64,000 nucleotides of DNA from contig CAKPYV010000001.1 of NCBI GenBank assembly GCA_934203205.1, forward strand, positions 124,001-188,000, in the 5' to 3' direction. A program made the translations under genes and the position numbers. The notes under the pieces were generated by a model. It was not told the DNA's origin. It ran no database searches and saw only the letters and a list, made by a program, of their open reading frames with translations. Numbering within the stretch: the first letter of the stretch is position 1; each line of letters starts with the position of its first letter. Origin of the DNA: an uncultured Anaerovibrio sp. Lineage in GTDB: Bacteria; Bacillota; Negativicutes; Selenomonadales; Selenomonadaceae. Of this stretch, positions 1-8,863 are shown one piece after another.

Positions 1-2
1 CT

Positions 3-689
3 GTCTGTCTCCGCTTCAATATCAATAATGATGCAGATATGCTGGCGGCTATTGGTTATGGCGGTATTGCAATTAATGGTGTTATGGCCAAGCTCATTGA
101 GCATCACAAAAAGGCCATCAAGGCAGCTACCCCTCCAGATGTTACCCAGATGCTGGAGAGTATCAAGCAGCAGCACCGGAACTCCAAGAAGAATAAGGCC
201 AGTCATGGCATTCTGGTAGAGGGTGAATCCGGTATGCTGGTTCGTTTGGCTAGATGTTGCAACCCTATACCGGGAGATCCTATTATTGGTTATATTACCA
301 AGGGTAGAGGTGTGTCTGTTCATAGAGCAGATTGTCCAAATGTACTGTCTGACGATGGGGATACTACCAGAGTTATAGATGTAAACTGGGATGTTGGTTT
401 GGACAAGACTTATACAGTGGAAATTGAAATCAACTGTAATGATACCACAGGTGTCCTGACAAGTATTTTGTCTGTGCCAGCGGAGATGAAGATAAATGTA
501 TCCTCTGTAAATGCCAAAGCAAACAAGGGTAATAAGACTTCCACTATTATTATGGGGCTGGAGGTAAATAATGCGGCTCAGATTTCTATGGTAATGGCCA
601 AGATTCGTCGTTTGAAGGATATTTACAGCGTAGGCCGTGCTTTGTTTGCTGCTACTGACAATAATAGCAATACCAAGCATGGACGCTGA
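3..689 (+). CDS. relA: RelA/SpoT (p)ppGpp synthetase/hydrolase, C-terminal part
   Basis: The reading frame is open from the left edge, so the start lies outside the window; about 228 C-terminal residues are visible. It shows the regulatory half of a bifunctional Rel protein, which makes and degrades (p)ppGpp in the stringent response. The Cys/His-containing segment with RCCNPIPGD and HRADCPN (nucleotides about 250–340) is the zinc-finger/RIS region. It is followed by a C-terminal ACT domain (about 410–640). The catalytic HD and synthetase domains are off the edge, so their activity cannot be judged. The gene heads the usual Firmicutes rel–MBL–hemZ–hisS neighbourhood. Confidence 0.93.
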   Translation, partial: VCLRFNINNDADMLAAIGYGGIAINGVMAKLIEHHKKAIKAATPPDVTQMLESIKQQHRNSKKNKASHGILVEGESGMLVRLARCCNPIPGDPIIGYITKGRGVSVHRADCPNVLSDDGDTTRVIDVNWDVGLDKTYTVEIEINCNDTTGVLTSILSVPAEMKINVSSVNAKANKGNKTSTIIMGLEVNNAAQISMVMAKIRRLKDIYSVGRALFAATDNNSNTKHGR

Positions 690-754
690 TAATAAAGTGT
701 TGGATGTTTCTGCCCTTATAGGTGGCAGGAGATTGAAAAATAAGAGGTGAGATA

Positions 755-1387
755 ATGGGTTTTTCAGTTGAAACATTGGTGGTAGGCCCTATTGAGGAGA
801 ATTGCTATGTCCTAAAAGATGAGGAAACTGGACATGGTTTGATTATTGATCCGGGAGATAATGGTCAGGAAATTCTGGCTTATGTTCGTGATAATCATAT
901 TGAGGTAGATTTGATTGTAAATACCCACGGCCATTGGGATCATATAGGTGCGGTGGATTTTCTGCGGGATGCATTGCAGGTGAAGCTGGCTATACATGGG
1001 GAGGATGCTTCTATGCTGACTGCTACAAGAGAGGAAATGGCGGCTTATAGTATCTTTGCTGGTGGAAAAAGACCGGCAGAAATATTGTTGAAAGATGGAG
1101 ATACGGTGAAATTCGGCCACAGCTCCTTGCAGGTTATGCATACTCCTGGCCATACCAAGGGAGGGATTTGTCTATATGGAGGAGGCTGTCTCTTTAGCGG
1201 TGATACTCTTTTTGCTGGCAGTGTAGGCAGAACAGATTTGCCTGGGGGGGATTATCGGGAGATGCTGGACTCTGTGCGGAGCAAGCTGAGGTCTGTGTCT
1301 GATGATACCAAGGTATATCCTGGTCATGGGCCAGCTACTAGTATGGCAAGAGAACGGCGCTGCAATCCTTATTTGCAGGAAAGATAG
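755..1387 (+). CDS. MBL-fold metallohydrolase, glyoxalase II-like
   Basis: This 210-residue single-domain metallo-beta-lactamase-fold hydrolase resembles the YcbL/YqgX group. The metal-binding set is complete: THGHWDH (residues 57–63), the His of HTPGHT (His133), Asp150 in SGDTLF and His191 in PGHGP. Short glyoxalase II-like enzymes of this kind are thought to hydrolyse thioesters, but the substrate here is unknown. The start is an ATG behind AGAGGTGAG. It sits between relA and the fur-family gene, as in many Firmicutes. The dtd gene often found between relA and this gene is absent. Confidence 0.88.
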   Translation: MGFSVETLVVGPIEENCYVLKDEETGHGLIIDPGDNGQEILAYVRDNHIEVDLIVNTHGHWDHIGAVDFLRDALQVKLAIHGEDASMLTATREEMAAYSIFAGGKRPAEILLKDGDTVKFGHSSLQVMHTPGHTKGGICLYGGGCLFSGDTLFAGSVGRTDLPGGDYREMLDSVRSKLRSVSDDTKVYPGHGPATSMARERRCNPYLQER

Positions 1388-1403
1388 CGTAGGGAGAGGC
1401 TTT

Positions 1404-1432
1404 TTGCTTTTAGCGGAAAAGTTTGCTATAAT
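1404..1432 (+). promoter_or_regulatory. promoter of the fur-family gene
   Basis: TTGCTT (1404–1409) and a perfect TATAAT (1427–1432) are separated by 17 bases. They lie 37 bases upstream of the ATG at 1469. AT-rich imperfect repeats follow the -10 box, but no clean Fur-type operator is visible. Confidence 0.7.
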
Positions 1433-1468
1433 AATAAGTATTTTATTAGGGATAGAGGAGGTGGCCCT

Positions 1469-1933
1469 ATGCCATCATCGTATTCATTGGATGATTTGAA
1501 AAAGAGGCTGCAAGATAGTTCTTATAAGCTGACTCATCAGCGGAAGGTGGTTCTGGAAGTTTTTGTGGATAATCCAGGCTGTCATTTAAGTGCTGAGGAA
1601 GTTCATGATATTCTTAAGCAGAAGTCAGCAGATATTGGTCTGGCTACTGTATATCGTTCTTTGGAACTATTGAGTGCCAGGGATATTGATATTCTGCAGA
1701 AAATAGAATTTGGGGATGGCTGCTCTCGATATGAGCTGAATTTGACGGAGCCAAATACCCATCAGCATCATCATTTGATTTGTACCAAATGCAAAAAGGT
1801 AATGGAGTTTTCTGAGGATATGCTTGATACCTTGGAGGCGGATATTATGGAAAAATGCGGGTTCAAGGTAACTGACCATCAGGTAAAGTTCTTTGGCCTG
1901 TGCGAGGAGTGCCAGAAAAAGCTTGCTGATTAA
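1469..1933 (+). CDS. fur: Fur-family metal-dependent transcriptional regulator
   Basis: This 154-residue Fur/Zur/PerR-family repressor has a winged-helix domain (about 10–90, with the family's GLATVYRSLELL recognition region) and a dimerisation/metal domain. Two structural CxxC pairs (Cys105/108 and Cys145/148) form a zinc site. His98 and His100–102 belong to the sensory metal site. The start has a strong GGAGGTG ribosome site. Whether it senses iron, zinc or peroxide cannot be decided from sequence alone, so the symbol is a family label. A candidate Fur-type box lies in this window upstream of the metal-binding lipoprotein gene at 16.3–17.2 kb. Confidence 0.85.
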   Translation: MPSSYSLDDLKKRLQDSSYKLTHQRKVVLEVFVDNPGCHLSAEEVHDILKQKSADIGLATVYRSLELLSARDIDILQKIEFGDGCSRYELNLTEPNTHQHHHLICTKCKKVMEFSEDMLDTLEADIMEKCGFKVTDHQVKFFGLCEECQKKLAD

Positions 1934-3491
1934 AAATTTTACTCTCAACAGTTCTCATCAGGTGGTAGTAAAGGTGGTTCGGGAGATTCTGAATCTCTTT
2001 GCTATGGAGGTGCCTGCTCTGGCCAAGGAGCCAGTGGAATATGCTGAGACTGATTATGATTTACTGGAACTGAATATTGAAAACTCTGTAGATAGTGTGG
2101 CAGGAGAAACAACCTTGCCTCAAACGGAGCGGCCAGGTCAATGGCCTGTGGTGCATACCAAGGTAAGTTATGTGACTAGGGATGGTCAGAGGCATCAGAT
2201 GGAAATAGAGGCAGTGGGACGAGGCAGTGAGCGCTTTGAAGCAGGAAGGCATCGTCTTATCAAGCTGAATCTGTACCATTTGTTTAGACGGGAATTTGAC
2301 TTTCCTGAGGCTCCTTGGGGGATTTTACATGGGGTTCGGCCTACCAAGATTGTGCATCGCATGCTGGCAGAGGGGCTGAGCCGTGATGAGGTAGTGGCTC
2401 GTCTCCGGCAGGATTATGAGGCTAGTGAGGAAAAGGCTGCTACCATTGTGGATATGGCCATTCGTCAGCAGCCTTTTTTGGCTCGAACCGATGAAAAAAC
2501 CATTAGTATTTATGTGGGCATTCCCTTTTGTCTGACTCGTTGCCTGTATTGCTCCTTTCCCGCAAATATTTTGCCGGATAGAGGAGGCATAGACAAGTTT
2601 ATGACCGCCTTCCGTAAGGATTTGCAGGGTGTTGTGGACATAGTGGCAGATTATGGCTTCAAGGTACAATCCATCTATGTAGGTGGAGGAACCCCTACCA
2701 GCTTGCCGGATATGTATTTCCGGGAAATGCTGGAGTTGGTTAATCAGAGTTTCCACTGTCAGGATACGGTGGAATTTACGGTGGAGGCTGGGCGGCCGGA
2801 TAGTATGTCTCCTGCCAAGCTGGAGGCTATGGTGGACTGCGGTGTAACCAGAGTCAGCTGTAATCCTCAGACCATGCAGCCAAAGACATTGAAGCGCATA
2901 GGTCGGAATCACAGTCCAGAGGCCATTGTGGAAATGTTCCATGATTTGCGTCAGGCTGGGATTCCAGAAATCAATATGGATTTAATTATTGGCCTGCCTG
3001 GCGAGGGGGTGGAGGATATTCGGGATACAATGAAGCAGATTGTGGCTTTGGCCCCAGATGATATTACCCTTCATTCCTTGGCCTTGAAGCGAGGTTCCCG
3101 GTTAAAGATGAATCTCCATGAATATGAACTGCCTGATGATGATACCTGTCGGGAAATGTTCGGTGTGGCTATGGACTATGTGAAAAAGGCTGGGTTGGAG
3201 CCTTATTATCTCTACCGTCAGGGCTATATGCGAGGACAGATGGAGAATGTAGGCTGCAGCCGGCCTGGGGCTGAAAGTATGTATAATATCCAGATTATGG
3301 AGGAGCATCAGACCATCTTAGGTATTGGCGGTGCCGCCACCAGCAAGGTAGTGGATTTTCGGGAGAATAGGCTGAAATCTGCCTTTAATGCCAAGGATTT
3401 ACTTACCTATGAGCGGGATATAGACATATATGTGGCCAAAAGGCGGGCTTTGGTGGAGGAAACCTATGGCAAGCCTGTTAGGGAAGCATAA
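1923..3491 (+). CDS. hemZ: HemZ, oxygen-independent coproporphyrinogen III oxidase-like radical SAM protein
   Basis: This is a radical SAM enzyme of the HemN-like family, HemZ subgroup, involved in anaerobic haem or porphyrin metabolism. The [4Fe-4S]-binding CxxxCxxC lies at residues 203, 207 and 210 (FCLTRCLYC) and is followed by the SAM-binding VGGGTPTSL segment. A roughly 190-residue N-terminal extension before the radical SAM core is typical of HemZ. The frame has no ATG near its beginning. TTG at 1923 is chosen because FTLNSSHQV follows as in HemZ N-termini and a GAGGAG lies upstream; TTG at 1893 is the alternative. The gene overlaps the end of the fur-family gene by 11 bases, implying translational coupling. 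Confidence 0.87.
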   Translation: MLIKNFTLNSSHQVVVKVVREILNLFAMEVPALAKEPVEYAETDYDLLELNIENSVDSVAGETTLPQTERPGQWPVVHTKVSYVTRDGQRHQMEIEAVGRGSERFEAGRHRLIKLNLYHLFRREFDFPEAPWGILHGVRPTKIVHRMLAEGLSRDEVVARLRQDYEASEEKAATIVDMAIRQQPFLARTDEKTISIYVGIPFCLTRCLYCSFPANILPDRGGIDKFMTAFRKDLQGVVDIVADYGFKVQSIYVGGGTPTSLPDMYFREMLELVNQSFHCQDTVEFTVEAGRPDSMSPAKLEAMVDCGVTRVSCNPQTMQPKTLKRIGRNHSPEAIVEMFHDLRQAGIPEINMDLIIGLPGEGVEDIRDTMKQIVALAPDDITLHSLALKRGSRLKMNLHEYELPDDDTCREMFGVAMDYVKKAGLEPYYLYRQGYMRGQMENVGCSRPGAESMYNIQIMEEHQTILGIGGAATSKVVDFRENRLKSAFNAKDLLTYERDIDIYVAKRRALVEETYGKPVREA

Positions 3492-3529
3492 GATATAATA
3501 TATAGATAGATACAGGAGGAATTTGAGGA

Positions 3530-4783
3530 ATGTTGACAAATGCACCTCGTGGAACCAAGGATATACTGCCTGATACAGTAGGAGATTGGAATTATGTGGA
3601 GGGAGAGATTCGGGAGCTGTGCCGTCGTTTTGGCTACAGCGAGATTCGCACGCCGATTTTTGAGCATACAGAGCTGTTTCAGCGGGGTATAGGTGAGGGC
3701 ACTGATGTAGTAGACAAGGAAATGTACACCTTTACTGATAGAGGTGAGAGAAGTATTACTCTGCGACCAGAGAATACTGCCTCTGCTGTGCGGGCTTATC
3801 TCCAGAACAAGCTTTATGCTCAGTCCAATCTGGTAAAGCTGTTTTACATTGGTTCCATGTTCCGCTATGACCGTCCACAGGCTGGCCGTATGCGGGAGTT
3901 CCATCAATTTGGTGTGGAGGCTTTGGGCGAGGCCAATCCAGCTGTAGATGCGGAGGTTATTCTGCTGGCTATGAATCTGCTGGAGGGCTTGGGCTTAAAG
4001 GATTTGGAGCTGTCCATTAATTCTGTAGGCTGTCCAAAGTGCCGCAGCAAGTATAGAAGTATGCTGCAGGATTTCTTCCGGGATAAGCTGGAGGATCTTT
4101 GTGAGGATTGCCGCAGCCGTTTTGAGAGAAGTCCTTTGCGGATTTTGGACTGCAAGAAGGATAGCGACAAGCCATATATGGCAGATGCACCAAAGATTAC
4201 AGATTGTCTTTGCGAGGAATGTGCAGACCATTTTGCCAAGTTGAAGGAGCTGTTGACTAGTGCAGGTATCAACTTTACCCATGATCCTAGATTGGTAAGA
4301 GGTCTGGACTACTATACCAAGACAGCCTTTGAAATCAAATATCCTCCTCTAGGTGCTCAGAGTGCGGTAGCTGGCGGCGGCCGTTACGATGGCTTGATTG
4401 AGGAAATGGGTGGTAATCCTACGCCGGCAGTTGGCTTTGCTACTGGCTTGGAGCGTTTGCTGCTGGCTTTGGAAAGCCAGAACCTTCTGCCAGAGAAGAA
4501 TCGCTATGTAGATGCCTATGTGGTAGCACTGGGAGAGACGGCTCAGGCTGAAGGCTTCAAGCTGTTGAATAGCTTGCGCCAGCAGGGCTTGTCTGCTGCT
4601 ATGGATTTTGCTGGCCGCAGTATGAAGGCTCAGATGAAGCAGGCCAATAAGCTGGGAGCTAAGTACAGCGTTATTCTGGGTGAGGATGAAATCGCCGAGG
4701 GCGTAGTTATGCTCCGCAGTATGGAGGATAGTTCTCAGGCAAAGGTGCCTATGGCTCAGGTGGCAGAGAAGATTAAGGCTTAA
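3530..4783 (+). CDS. hisS: histidyl-tRNA synthetase
   Basis: This 417-residue class II synthetase charges tRNA-His. It begins NAPRGTKDILP, the family's N-terminal signature, and carries the histidine-specific LVRGLDYYT and AGGGRYDGL motifs in the catalytic core. A C-terminal anticodon-binding domain covers about the last 90 residues. The start is an ATG behind AGGAGG. It lies 38 bases after hemZ and is probably cotranscribed. No T-box leader is seen before it or before aspS. Confidence 0.97.
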   Translation: MLTNAPRGTKDILPDTVGDWNYVEGEIRELCRRFGYSEIRTPIFEHTELFQRGIGEGTDVVDKEMYTFTDRGERSITLRPENTASAVRAYLQNKLYAQSNLVKLFYIGSMFRYDRPQAGRMREFHQFGVEALGEANPAVDAEVILLAMNLLEGLGLKDLELSINSVGCPKCRSKYRSMLQDFFRDKLEDLCEDCRSRFERSPLRILDCKKDSDKPYMADAPKITDCLCEECADHFAKLKELLTSAGINFTHDPRLVRGLDYYTKTAFEIKYPPLGAQSAVAGGGRYDGLIEEMGGNPTPAVGFATGLERLLLALESQNLLPEKNRYVDAYVVALGETAQAEGFKLLNSLRQQGLSAAMDFAGRSMKAQMKQANKLGAKYSVILGEDEIAEGVVMLRSMEDSSQAKVPMAQVAEKIKA

Positions 4784-4844
4784 GAGAATTTAACCTTACT
4801 TTGCACAGATGTTTATTCTTTTAATGATTTTTGTTATAAAAATC

Positions 4845-4874
4845 TTGTAATAGACTATGTACATTTGATATAAT
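4845..4874 (+). promoter_or_regulatory. promoter of aspS
   Basis: TTGTAA (4845–4850) and TATAAT (4869–4874) are 18 bases apart in the 141-base gap between hisS and aspS, about 50 bases before the aspS ATG. This suggests that aspS has its own promoter. Confidence 0.6.
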
Positions 4875-4924
4875 AATAGTTGCGATTTTTTGAAGATTAT
4901 TTCTTTATGAGGTGAATAAGTTAG

Positions 4925-6730
4925 ATGGATACTTTAGAAGGTTTGAAGCGTTCCCATCATTGCGGTGAGCTGAGAGCTGACCATGTAGGCAGTGAAGTAG
5001 TTCTGTGCGGCTGGGTTTCCCGCCGTCGTGACCACGGTGGACTGATTTTTGTGGATCTCCGTGATCGCTCTGGTCTGGTGCAGGTTGTTATTGACGAGGC
5101 AGCTATTGGTGAGGAGGCTTTCCACAAGGCTGAAACCATTCGTAATGAGTTTGTTGTAGCTGTTCGTGGTAATGTAAGAGCCCGTTCTCAGGAAACTGTA
5201 AATCCTAATATGGAAACCGGTATGATTGAGATCGTGGTAGAGGAGCTGCGTATTCTGAACTCTGCCAAGACTCCTCCATTCTACATTCAGGATGGTATTG
5301 AGGTTGATGAGATGCTTCGTCTGAAGTATCGTTATCTGGATCTCCGTCGTCCAGAGATGCAGAAGAATCTCATGCTTCGTCATCGTGTTACCAAGATTAT
5401 GCGTGACTACTTTGACCGCAATGGTTTCCTGGAGATTGAGACTCCTATGCTTTGTAAGTCCACCCCGGAGGGTGCCCGTGACTTCCTGGTACCAAGCCGT
5501 TTGAACCCAGGTGAGTTCTATGCTTTGCCACAGTCTCCACAGATTTACAAGCAGATTCTGATGATTTCTGGTATGGAGAAGTATTTCCAGATTGTACGCT
5601 GCTTCCGTGACGAGGATCTTCGTGCAGATCGTCAGCCTGAGTTTACTCAGCTGGATATTGAAATGTCTTTTGTAGATCAGGAAACCATTCTCACCATGAT
5701 GGAAGGTATGATGGGTGAGATTTTCCAGAAGGCTCTGGATAGAGAGATTCCTGCTAAGTTCCTGCGCATGACCTGGGATGAGGCTATGGAGCGCTATGGT
5801 TCCGATAAGCCAGATTTGCGTTTCGGCATGGAGCTGATGGATATTTCCGAGCATGTAAAAGGCTCTGATTTCAAGGTATTCAAGTCTGTTCTGGAGAATG
5901 GCGGTCAGGTAAAGGTTATCAATGTAGAGGGTTATGCTAATATTCCTCGTCGTGAGCTTGATGGCCTGGTTCAGTATGTACAGGGCTATGGTGCCAAGGG
6001 CTTGGCGTGGATTCAGTACACTGAGGAAGGCATTAAATCTCCATTCAAGAAGTTCTACTCTGATGAAACTTTCGAGAATATCAAGCAGGCTACCGGTGCT
6101 AAGACTGGCGACTTGCTGCTGGTTATTGCCGATAAGCCATTGGTTGTAGCTCAGGCTTTGGGTGAGCTTCGTCTGGAGATGGGCCGTCGTCGTGGCCTGA
6201 TAGATCCAGATAAGCTGTGCTTCCTGTGGGTAGTTGACTTCCCAATGTTCGAGTACAGCGAGGAGGACAAGCGCTGGAAGGCTATGCATCATCCATTTAC
6301 TGCACCTCGTGAGGAGGATATGCAGTATCTCACCAGTGATCCTGGCAGGGTAAAGGCTATTGCTTACGATATGGTTCTCAACGGTGTTGAGGTAGGCGGC
6401 GGTTCTCTCCGTATCTATCAGAACGATGTACAGGAGAAGGTATTTGAGGCTATTGGCCTGACACCAGAGGCTGCCCAGAGCAAGTTCGGCTTTATGCTGG
6501 ATGCCTTTAAGTATGGTGCTCCACCACATGGCGGTTTGGCCTTTGGTTTGGATCGTCTCATTATGCTTATGGCAAAGAGAAAGTCCATCCGCGACGTTAT
6601 TGCTTTCCCTAAGACTCAGAGTGCATCTGATGTTATGTCTCAGGCACCTTCTGAGGTTGATGAGAAGCAGCTGCGTGAGCTGTCCATCCGTACCCATGTA
6701 AAGAAAAAGAATAAGGAGGACAAGGAGTAA
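4925..6730 (+). CDS. aspS: aspartyl-tRNA synthetase
   Basis: This 601-residue bacterial-type class II synthetase has an N-terminal OB-fold anticodon-binding domain (about 1–110), catalytic motif 2 (FRDEDLRADRQPEFTQ), a GAD insertion and the C-terminal motif 3 region (GLAFGLDRL). Full length matches bacterial AspRS. Whether it is discriminating or also charges tRNA-Asn cannot be told here, since no gatCAB is in the window. Codon use is strongly biased, as expected of a highly expressed gene. An open antisense frame covers nearly the whole gene and is a composition artefact. Confidence 0.97.
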   Translation: MDTLEGLKRSHHCGELRADHVGSEVVLCGWVSRRRDHGGLIFVDLRDRSGLVQVVIDEAAIGEEAFHKAETIRNEFVVAVRGNVRARSQETVNPNMETGMIEIVVEELRILNSAKTPPFYIQDGIEVDEMLRLKYRYLDLRRPEMQKNLMLRHRVTKIMRDYFDRNGFLEIETPMLCKSTPEGARDFLVPSRLNPGEFYALPQSPQIYKQILMISGMEKYFQIVRCFRDEDLRADRQPEFTQLDIEMSFVDQETILTMMEGMMGEIFQKALDREIPAKFLRMTWDEAMERYGSDKPDLRFGMELMDISEHVKGSDFKVFKSVLENGGQVKVINVEGYANIPRRELDGLVQYVQGYGAKGLAWIQYTEEGIKSPFKKFYSDETFENIKQATGAKTGDLLLVIADKPLVVAQALGELRLEMGRRRGLIDPDKLCFLWVVDFPMFEYSEEDKRWKAMHHPFTAPREEDMQYLTSDPGRVKAIAYDMVLNGVEVGGGSLRIYQNDVQEKVFEAIGLTPEAAQSKFGFMLDAFKYGAPPHGGLAFGLDRLIMLMAKRKSIRDVIAFPKTQSASDVMSQAPSEVDEKQLRELSIRTHVKKKNKEDKE

Positions 6731-6751
6731 TACCCTGTCCTTGGGGATACT

Positions 6752-6784
6752 ATACCCTGCTGGCATTGCTGGCAGGGTATTTTG
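6752..6784 (+). terminator. terminator after aspS
   Basis: A perfect 9-bp stem (ATACCCTGC, 6752–6760, with GCAGGGTAT, 6772–6780) is followed by a short T-rich tract. It ends the hemZ/hisS/aspS block. Confidence 0.6.
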
Positions 6785-6818
6785 CTAAAATTAGGCAGTT
6801 TTTCTGATTTTAGCAAAA
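6780..6818. repeat. 12-bp perfect inverted repeat before ireB
   Basis: TTTTGCTAAAAT (6780–6791) is repeated in inverted form as ATTTTAGCAAAA (6807–6818) with a 15-base spacer. It directly follows the aspS terminator stem and precedes the ireB -10 box. It may be a second terminator hairpin or an operator; the sequence does not decide. Confidence 0.5.
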
Positions 6819-6860
6819 ATAATGTAAGATTTTCTGTTAATTTTCAGTCAAGTCTGTTAA

Positions 6861-6866
6861 TATAAT
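6861..6866 (+). promoter_or_regulatory. -10 box upstream of ireB
   Basis: A perfect TATAAT lies 39 bases before the chosen ireB start. No convincing -35 box is placed correctly, so only the -10 element is called. Confidence 0.4.
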
Positions 6867-6904
6867 AGCAAGAGCAAGTATATGATATGAAAGGTGAGAT
6901 GGCT

Positions 6905-7153
6905 ATGGTTGGCGAGGAAACAATGATGTTCCGTTTTGGAACAGAGGAAAGCAAGGCTGAGAATATTATTCGCAGTACCTGTTCATCTATGGAGAAGAAG
7001 GGCTACAATCCTATTAATCAGCTGGTTGGTTATTTGCTAAGTGGTGATCCTACCTATGTAACCAGCTTTGAAGATGCTAGGAAGAAGATTCGCAGTCTGG
7101 AGCGGGATGAGATTTTGGAGGAGCTGGTTCGTTCCTATTTGGAGAAGCATTAA
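6905..7153 (+). CDS. ireB: IreB family regulatory phosphoprotein (UPF0297)
   Basis: This small 82-residue protein carries the family core KGYNPINQLVGYLLSGDP at about residues 32–49 and ends in LVRSYLEKH. In Enterococcus the family member IreB is phosphorylated by the Ser/Thr kinase IreK and affects cephalosporin resistance. In-frame ATGs occur at 6887, 6899 and 6905; 6905 is preferred because AAGGTGAG ends 6 bases before it. The stop overlaps the ruvX ATG, matching the conserved ireB–ruvX pair of Firmicutes. Confidence 0.88.
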   Translation: MVGEETMMFRFGTEESKAENIIRSTCSSMEKKGYNPINQLVGYLLSGDPTYVTSFEDARKKIRSLERDEILEELVRSYLEKH

Positions 7154-7575
7154 TGGAAAGAGCATTGGGCCTTGATATAGGCGATAGAACCATTGGCATA
7201 GCTGTCAGCGACCTTTTGGGGATGACCGCTCAGGGGGTAGAAACCATCCGCCGGACTACTATGGAGGCAGATTTACAACGACTGCAGGAGTTGATGGCTA
7301 TGTATGAAACCAAGATTTTGGTTTCAGGCTATCCTAGAAATATGAACGGTACAGAGGGGCCTCGCTGTGAATTTGTTAAGGAATTTTGCAGTGAGATTCA
7401 AAAAATCGAGCCAGAGGCCAAGATTATTTTTTGGGATGAGCGACTATCTACTGTGGCTGCTACCCGTTCCTTGATTGAGGCAGATATGAGCCGTAAGAAG
7501 AGAAAAAAGGTTGTAGACAAAATGGCAGCGGTGTTTATTCTCCAGGGGTGGCTGGATAGCCATCCTCAATTGTAA
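7153..7575 (+). CDS. ruvX: RuvX/YqgF Holliday-junction resolvase-like nuclease
   Basis: This 140-residue RNase H-fold protein of the YqgF/RuvX family has GLDIGDRTIGIAVSD at the N-terminus, which supplies the first catalytic Asp. The conserved WDERLST block and a late Asp in VVDKMAA complete the set. The family acts on nucleic acids: Holliday junction resolution and pre-16S rRNA end maturation have both been proposed. Its ATG overlaps the ireB stop (TAATG), so the two are translationally coupled. Confidence 0.92.
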   Translation: MERALGLDIGDRTIGIAVSDLLGMTAQGVETIRRTTMEADLQRLQELMAMYETKILVSGYPRNMNGTEGPRCEFVKEFCSEIQKIEPEAKIIFWDERLSTVAATRSLIEADMSRKKRKKVVDKMAAVFILQGWLDSHPQL

Positions 7576-7647
7576 AATGAGACTTATTTAGTGGGAGCTT
7601 TAGCACCCGTTAGCATGGGGTAAAATAGCATATTGATGTAATAATTT

Positions 7648-7677
7648 AGGCATTCTGTACAAAAGGATGCCTTTTTT
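7648..7677 (+). terminator. terminator after ruvX
   Basis: A stem AGGCAT/ATGCCT (7648–7653 and 7667–7672) is followed by six T residues. It closes the ireB–ruvX unit. Confidence 0.75.
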
Positions 7678-7717
7678 ATTGCCTTTGAATGTTTTTTGCA
7701 AAATTATGCAGGGATTT

Positions 7718-7746
7718 TTGACGATTGTTTGTTTTGATAGTATAAT
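7718..7746 (+). promoter_or_regulatory. promoter of mnmA
   Basis: TTGACG (7718–7723) and TATAAT (7741–7746) are 17 bases apart, a near-consensus sigma-A promoter 38 bases before the mnmA ATG. Confidence 0.85.
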
Positions 7747-7783
7747 ATAAAGTGAATATTTGTATATGAGTAGAGGTAGAAAA

Positions 7784-8830
7784 ATGGAGAAAAAAAAGAT
7801 TGCTGTTGCTATGAGCGGCGGCGTAGATAGTTCTCTGACAGCGGCTTTGTTGAAGGAACAAGGCCACGAGGTTATAGGTATTACTATGGAGCTTAGCGAC
7901 TGTTCGGCAGGAGCTATTCAGGATGCCAAGGCTGTAGCAGATTTTTTGGCAATACCTCATTATGTTGCCAATTTTCGCGAGCTTTTTCAGCAGAAGGTAA
8001 TAGATTATTTTTTGGTGGAATACGGCAGAGGAAGAACTCCTAATCCTTGTGTAGCCTGCAATCCCAATGTAAAATTTGGGGGCTTGATAGGCAGGGCCAA
8101 GGAATTGGGCTGTGATTATCTGGCTACAGGTCATTATGCTCAGATTGGCTACAATGAGGCTACAGGAAGGTATGATATATCCAAGGGGACTGATGATCAT
8201 AAGGATCAGGCCTATGCCCTGTACCGGTTGACTCAGGAGCAACTGGCTCATATTATGACACCCCTGGGAGGCTGGGTAAAGACAGATACCCGCCGGGAGG
8301 CTGCAGTCCGGAATCTGCCAGTGGCTAATAAGCCTGAAAGTCAGGAAATCTGTTTTGTTCCCGATGACTATAAAGATTATTTGTTAGAGCATCGCCCGGA
8401 TTTGCGCAAAAAAGGGGACATTGTGGATACAGAGGGCCACGTACTAGGCACTCATCAGGGGATTGCCCAATATACCGTGGGCCAGCGCAAGGGTTTGGGC
8501 ATTGCGGCAGAGGAGCCTCTTTATGTTATTGCCTTGGATGCTGAAAAGAATCAGGTAATTGTTGGCAACAACAGTCAGGTCTTTGCCAAGGGCTTAATAG
8601 CAGATAAGCTTAATTGGGTGGCCATAGATAATCTTCGGGAGCCAATGGAAGCCAAGGTAAAGATTCGCTATGGAGCCAGAGAAGCGGCTGCTATGCTTTA
8701 CCCCCAGGAAGATGGCAAGGTGAAGGTGGAGTTCCGAGAGCCAGCCAGGGCTATTACCCCTGGTCAGTCTGCAGTTTTTTATATTGACCAGCGGGTGCTG
8801 GGAGGCGGCATTATTGAGGGCGGTTTTTAA
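7784..8830 (+). CDS. mnmA: tRNA-specific 2-thiouridylase
   Basis: This 348-residue enzyme thiolates the wobble uridine (s2U34) of tRNA-Lys, -Glu and -Gln. The PP-loop ATP-binding motif (AMSGGVDSS) is at the N-terminus. The two catalytic cysteines sit in NPCVACN and QEICFV. ATGHYAQ and the C-terminal beta-barrel are also present. ATG at 7784 is chosen because AGAGGTAG lies just upstream; an in-frame upstream ATG has no ribosome site. No cysteine desulfurase gene lies next to it here, although the Rrf2 regulator is elsewhere in the window. Confidence 0.95.
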   Translation: MEKKKIAVAMSGGVDSSLTAALLKEQGHEVIGITMELSDCSAGAIQDAKAVADFLAIPHYVANFRELFQQKVIDYFLVEYGRGRTPNPCVACNPNVKFGGLIGRAKELGCDYLATGHYAQIGYNEATGRYDISKGTDDHKDQAYALYRLTQEQLAHIMTPLGGWVKTDTRREAAVRNLPVANKPESQEICFVPDDYKDYLLEHRPDLRKKGDIVDTEGHVLGTHQGIAQYTVGQRKGLGIAAEEPLYVIALDAEKNQVIVGNNSQVFAKGLIADKLNWVAIDNLREPMEAKVKIRYGAREAAAMLYPQEDGKVKVEFREPARAITPGQSAVFYIDQRVLGGGIIEGGF

Positions 8831-8863
8831 TTATACTGTTCTGTGTTGTAAAGGGTGATTGTT

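Noticed and set aside
4934..6766. A 610-codon open frame antisense to aspS
   Set aside because: It exactly shadows a strongly codon-biased gene and shows no ribosome site or recognisable family; it is a composition artefact. The same holds for the long antisense frames over pnp (19025–20413), the metY-like gene (41133–42266) and the symporter (54572–55525).
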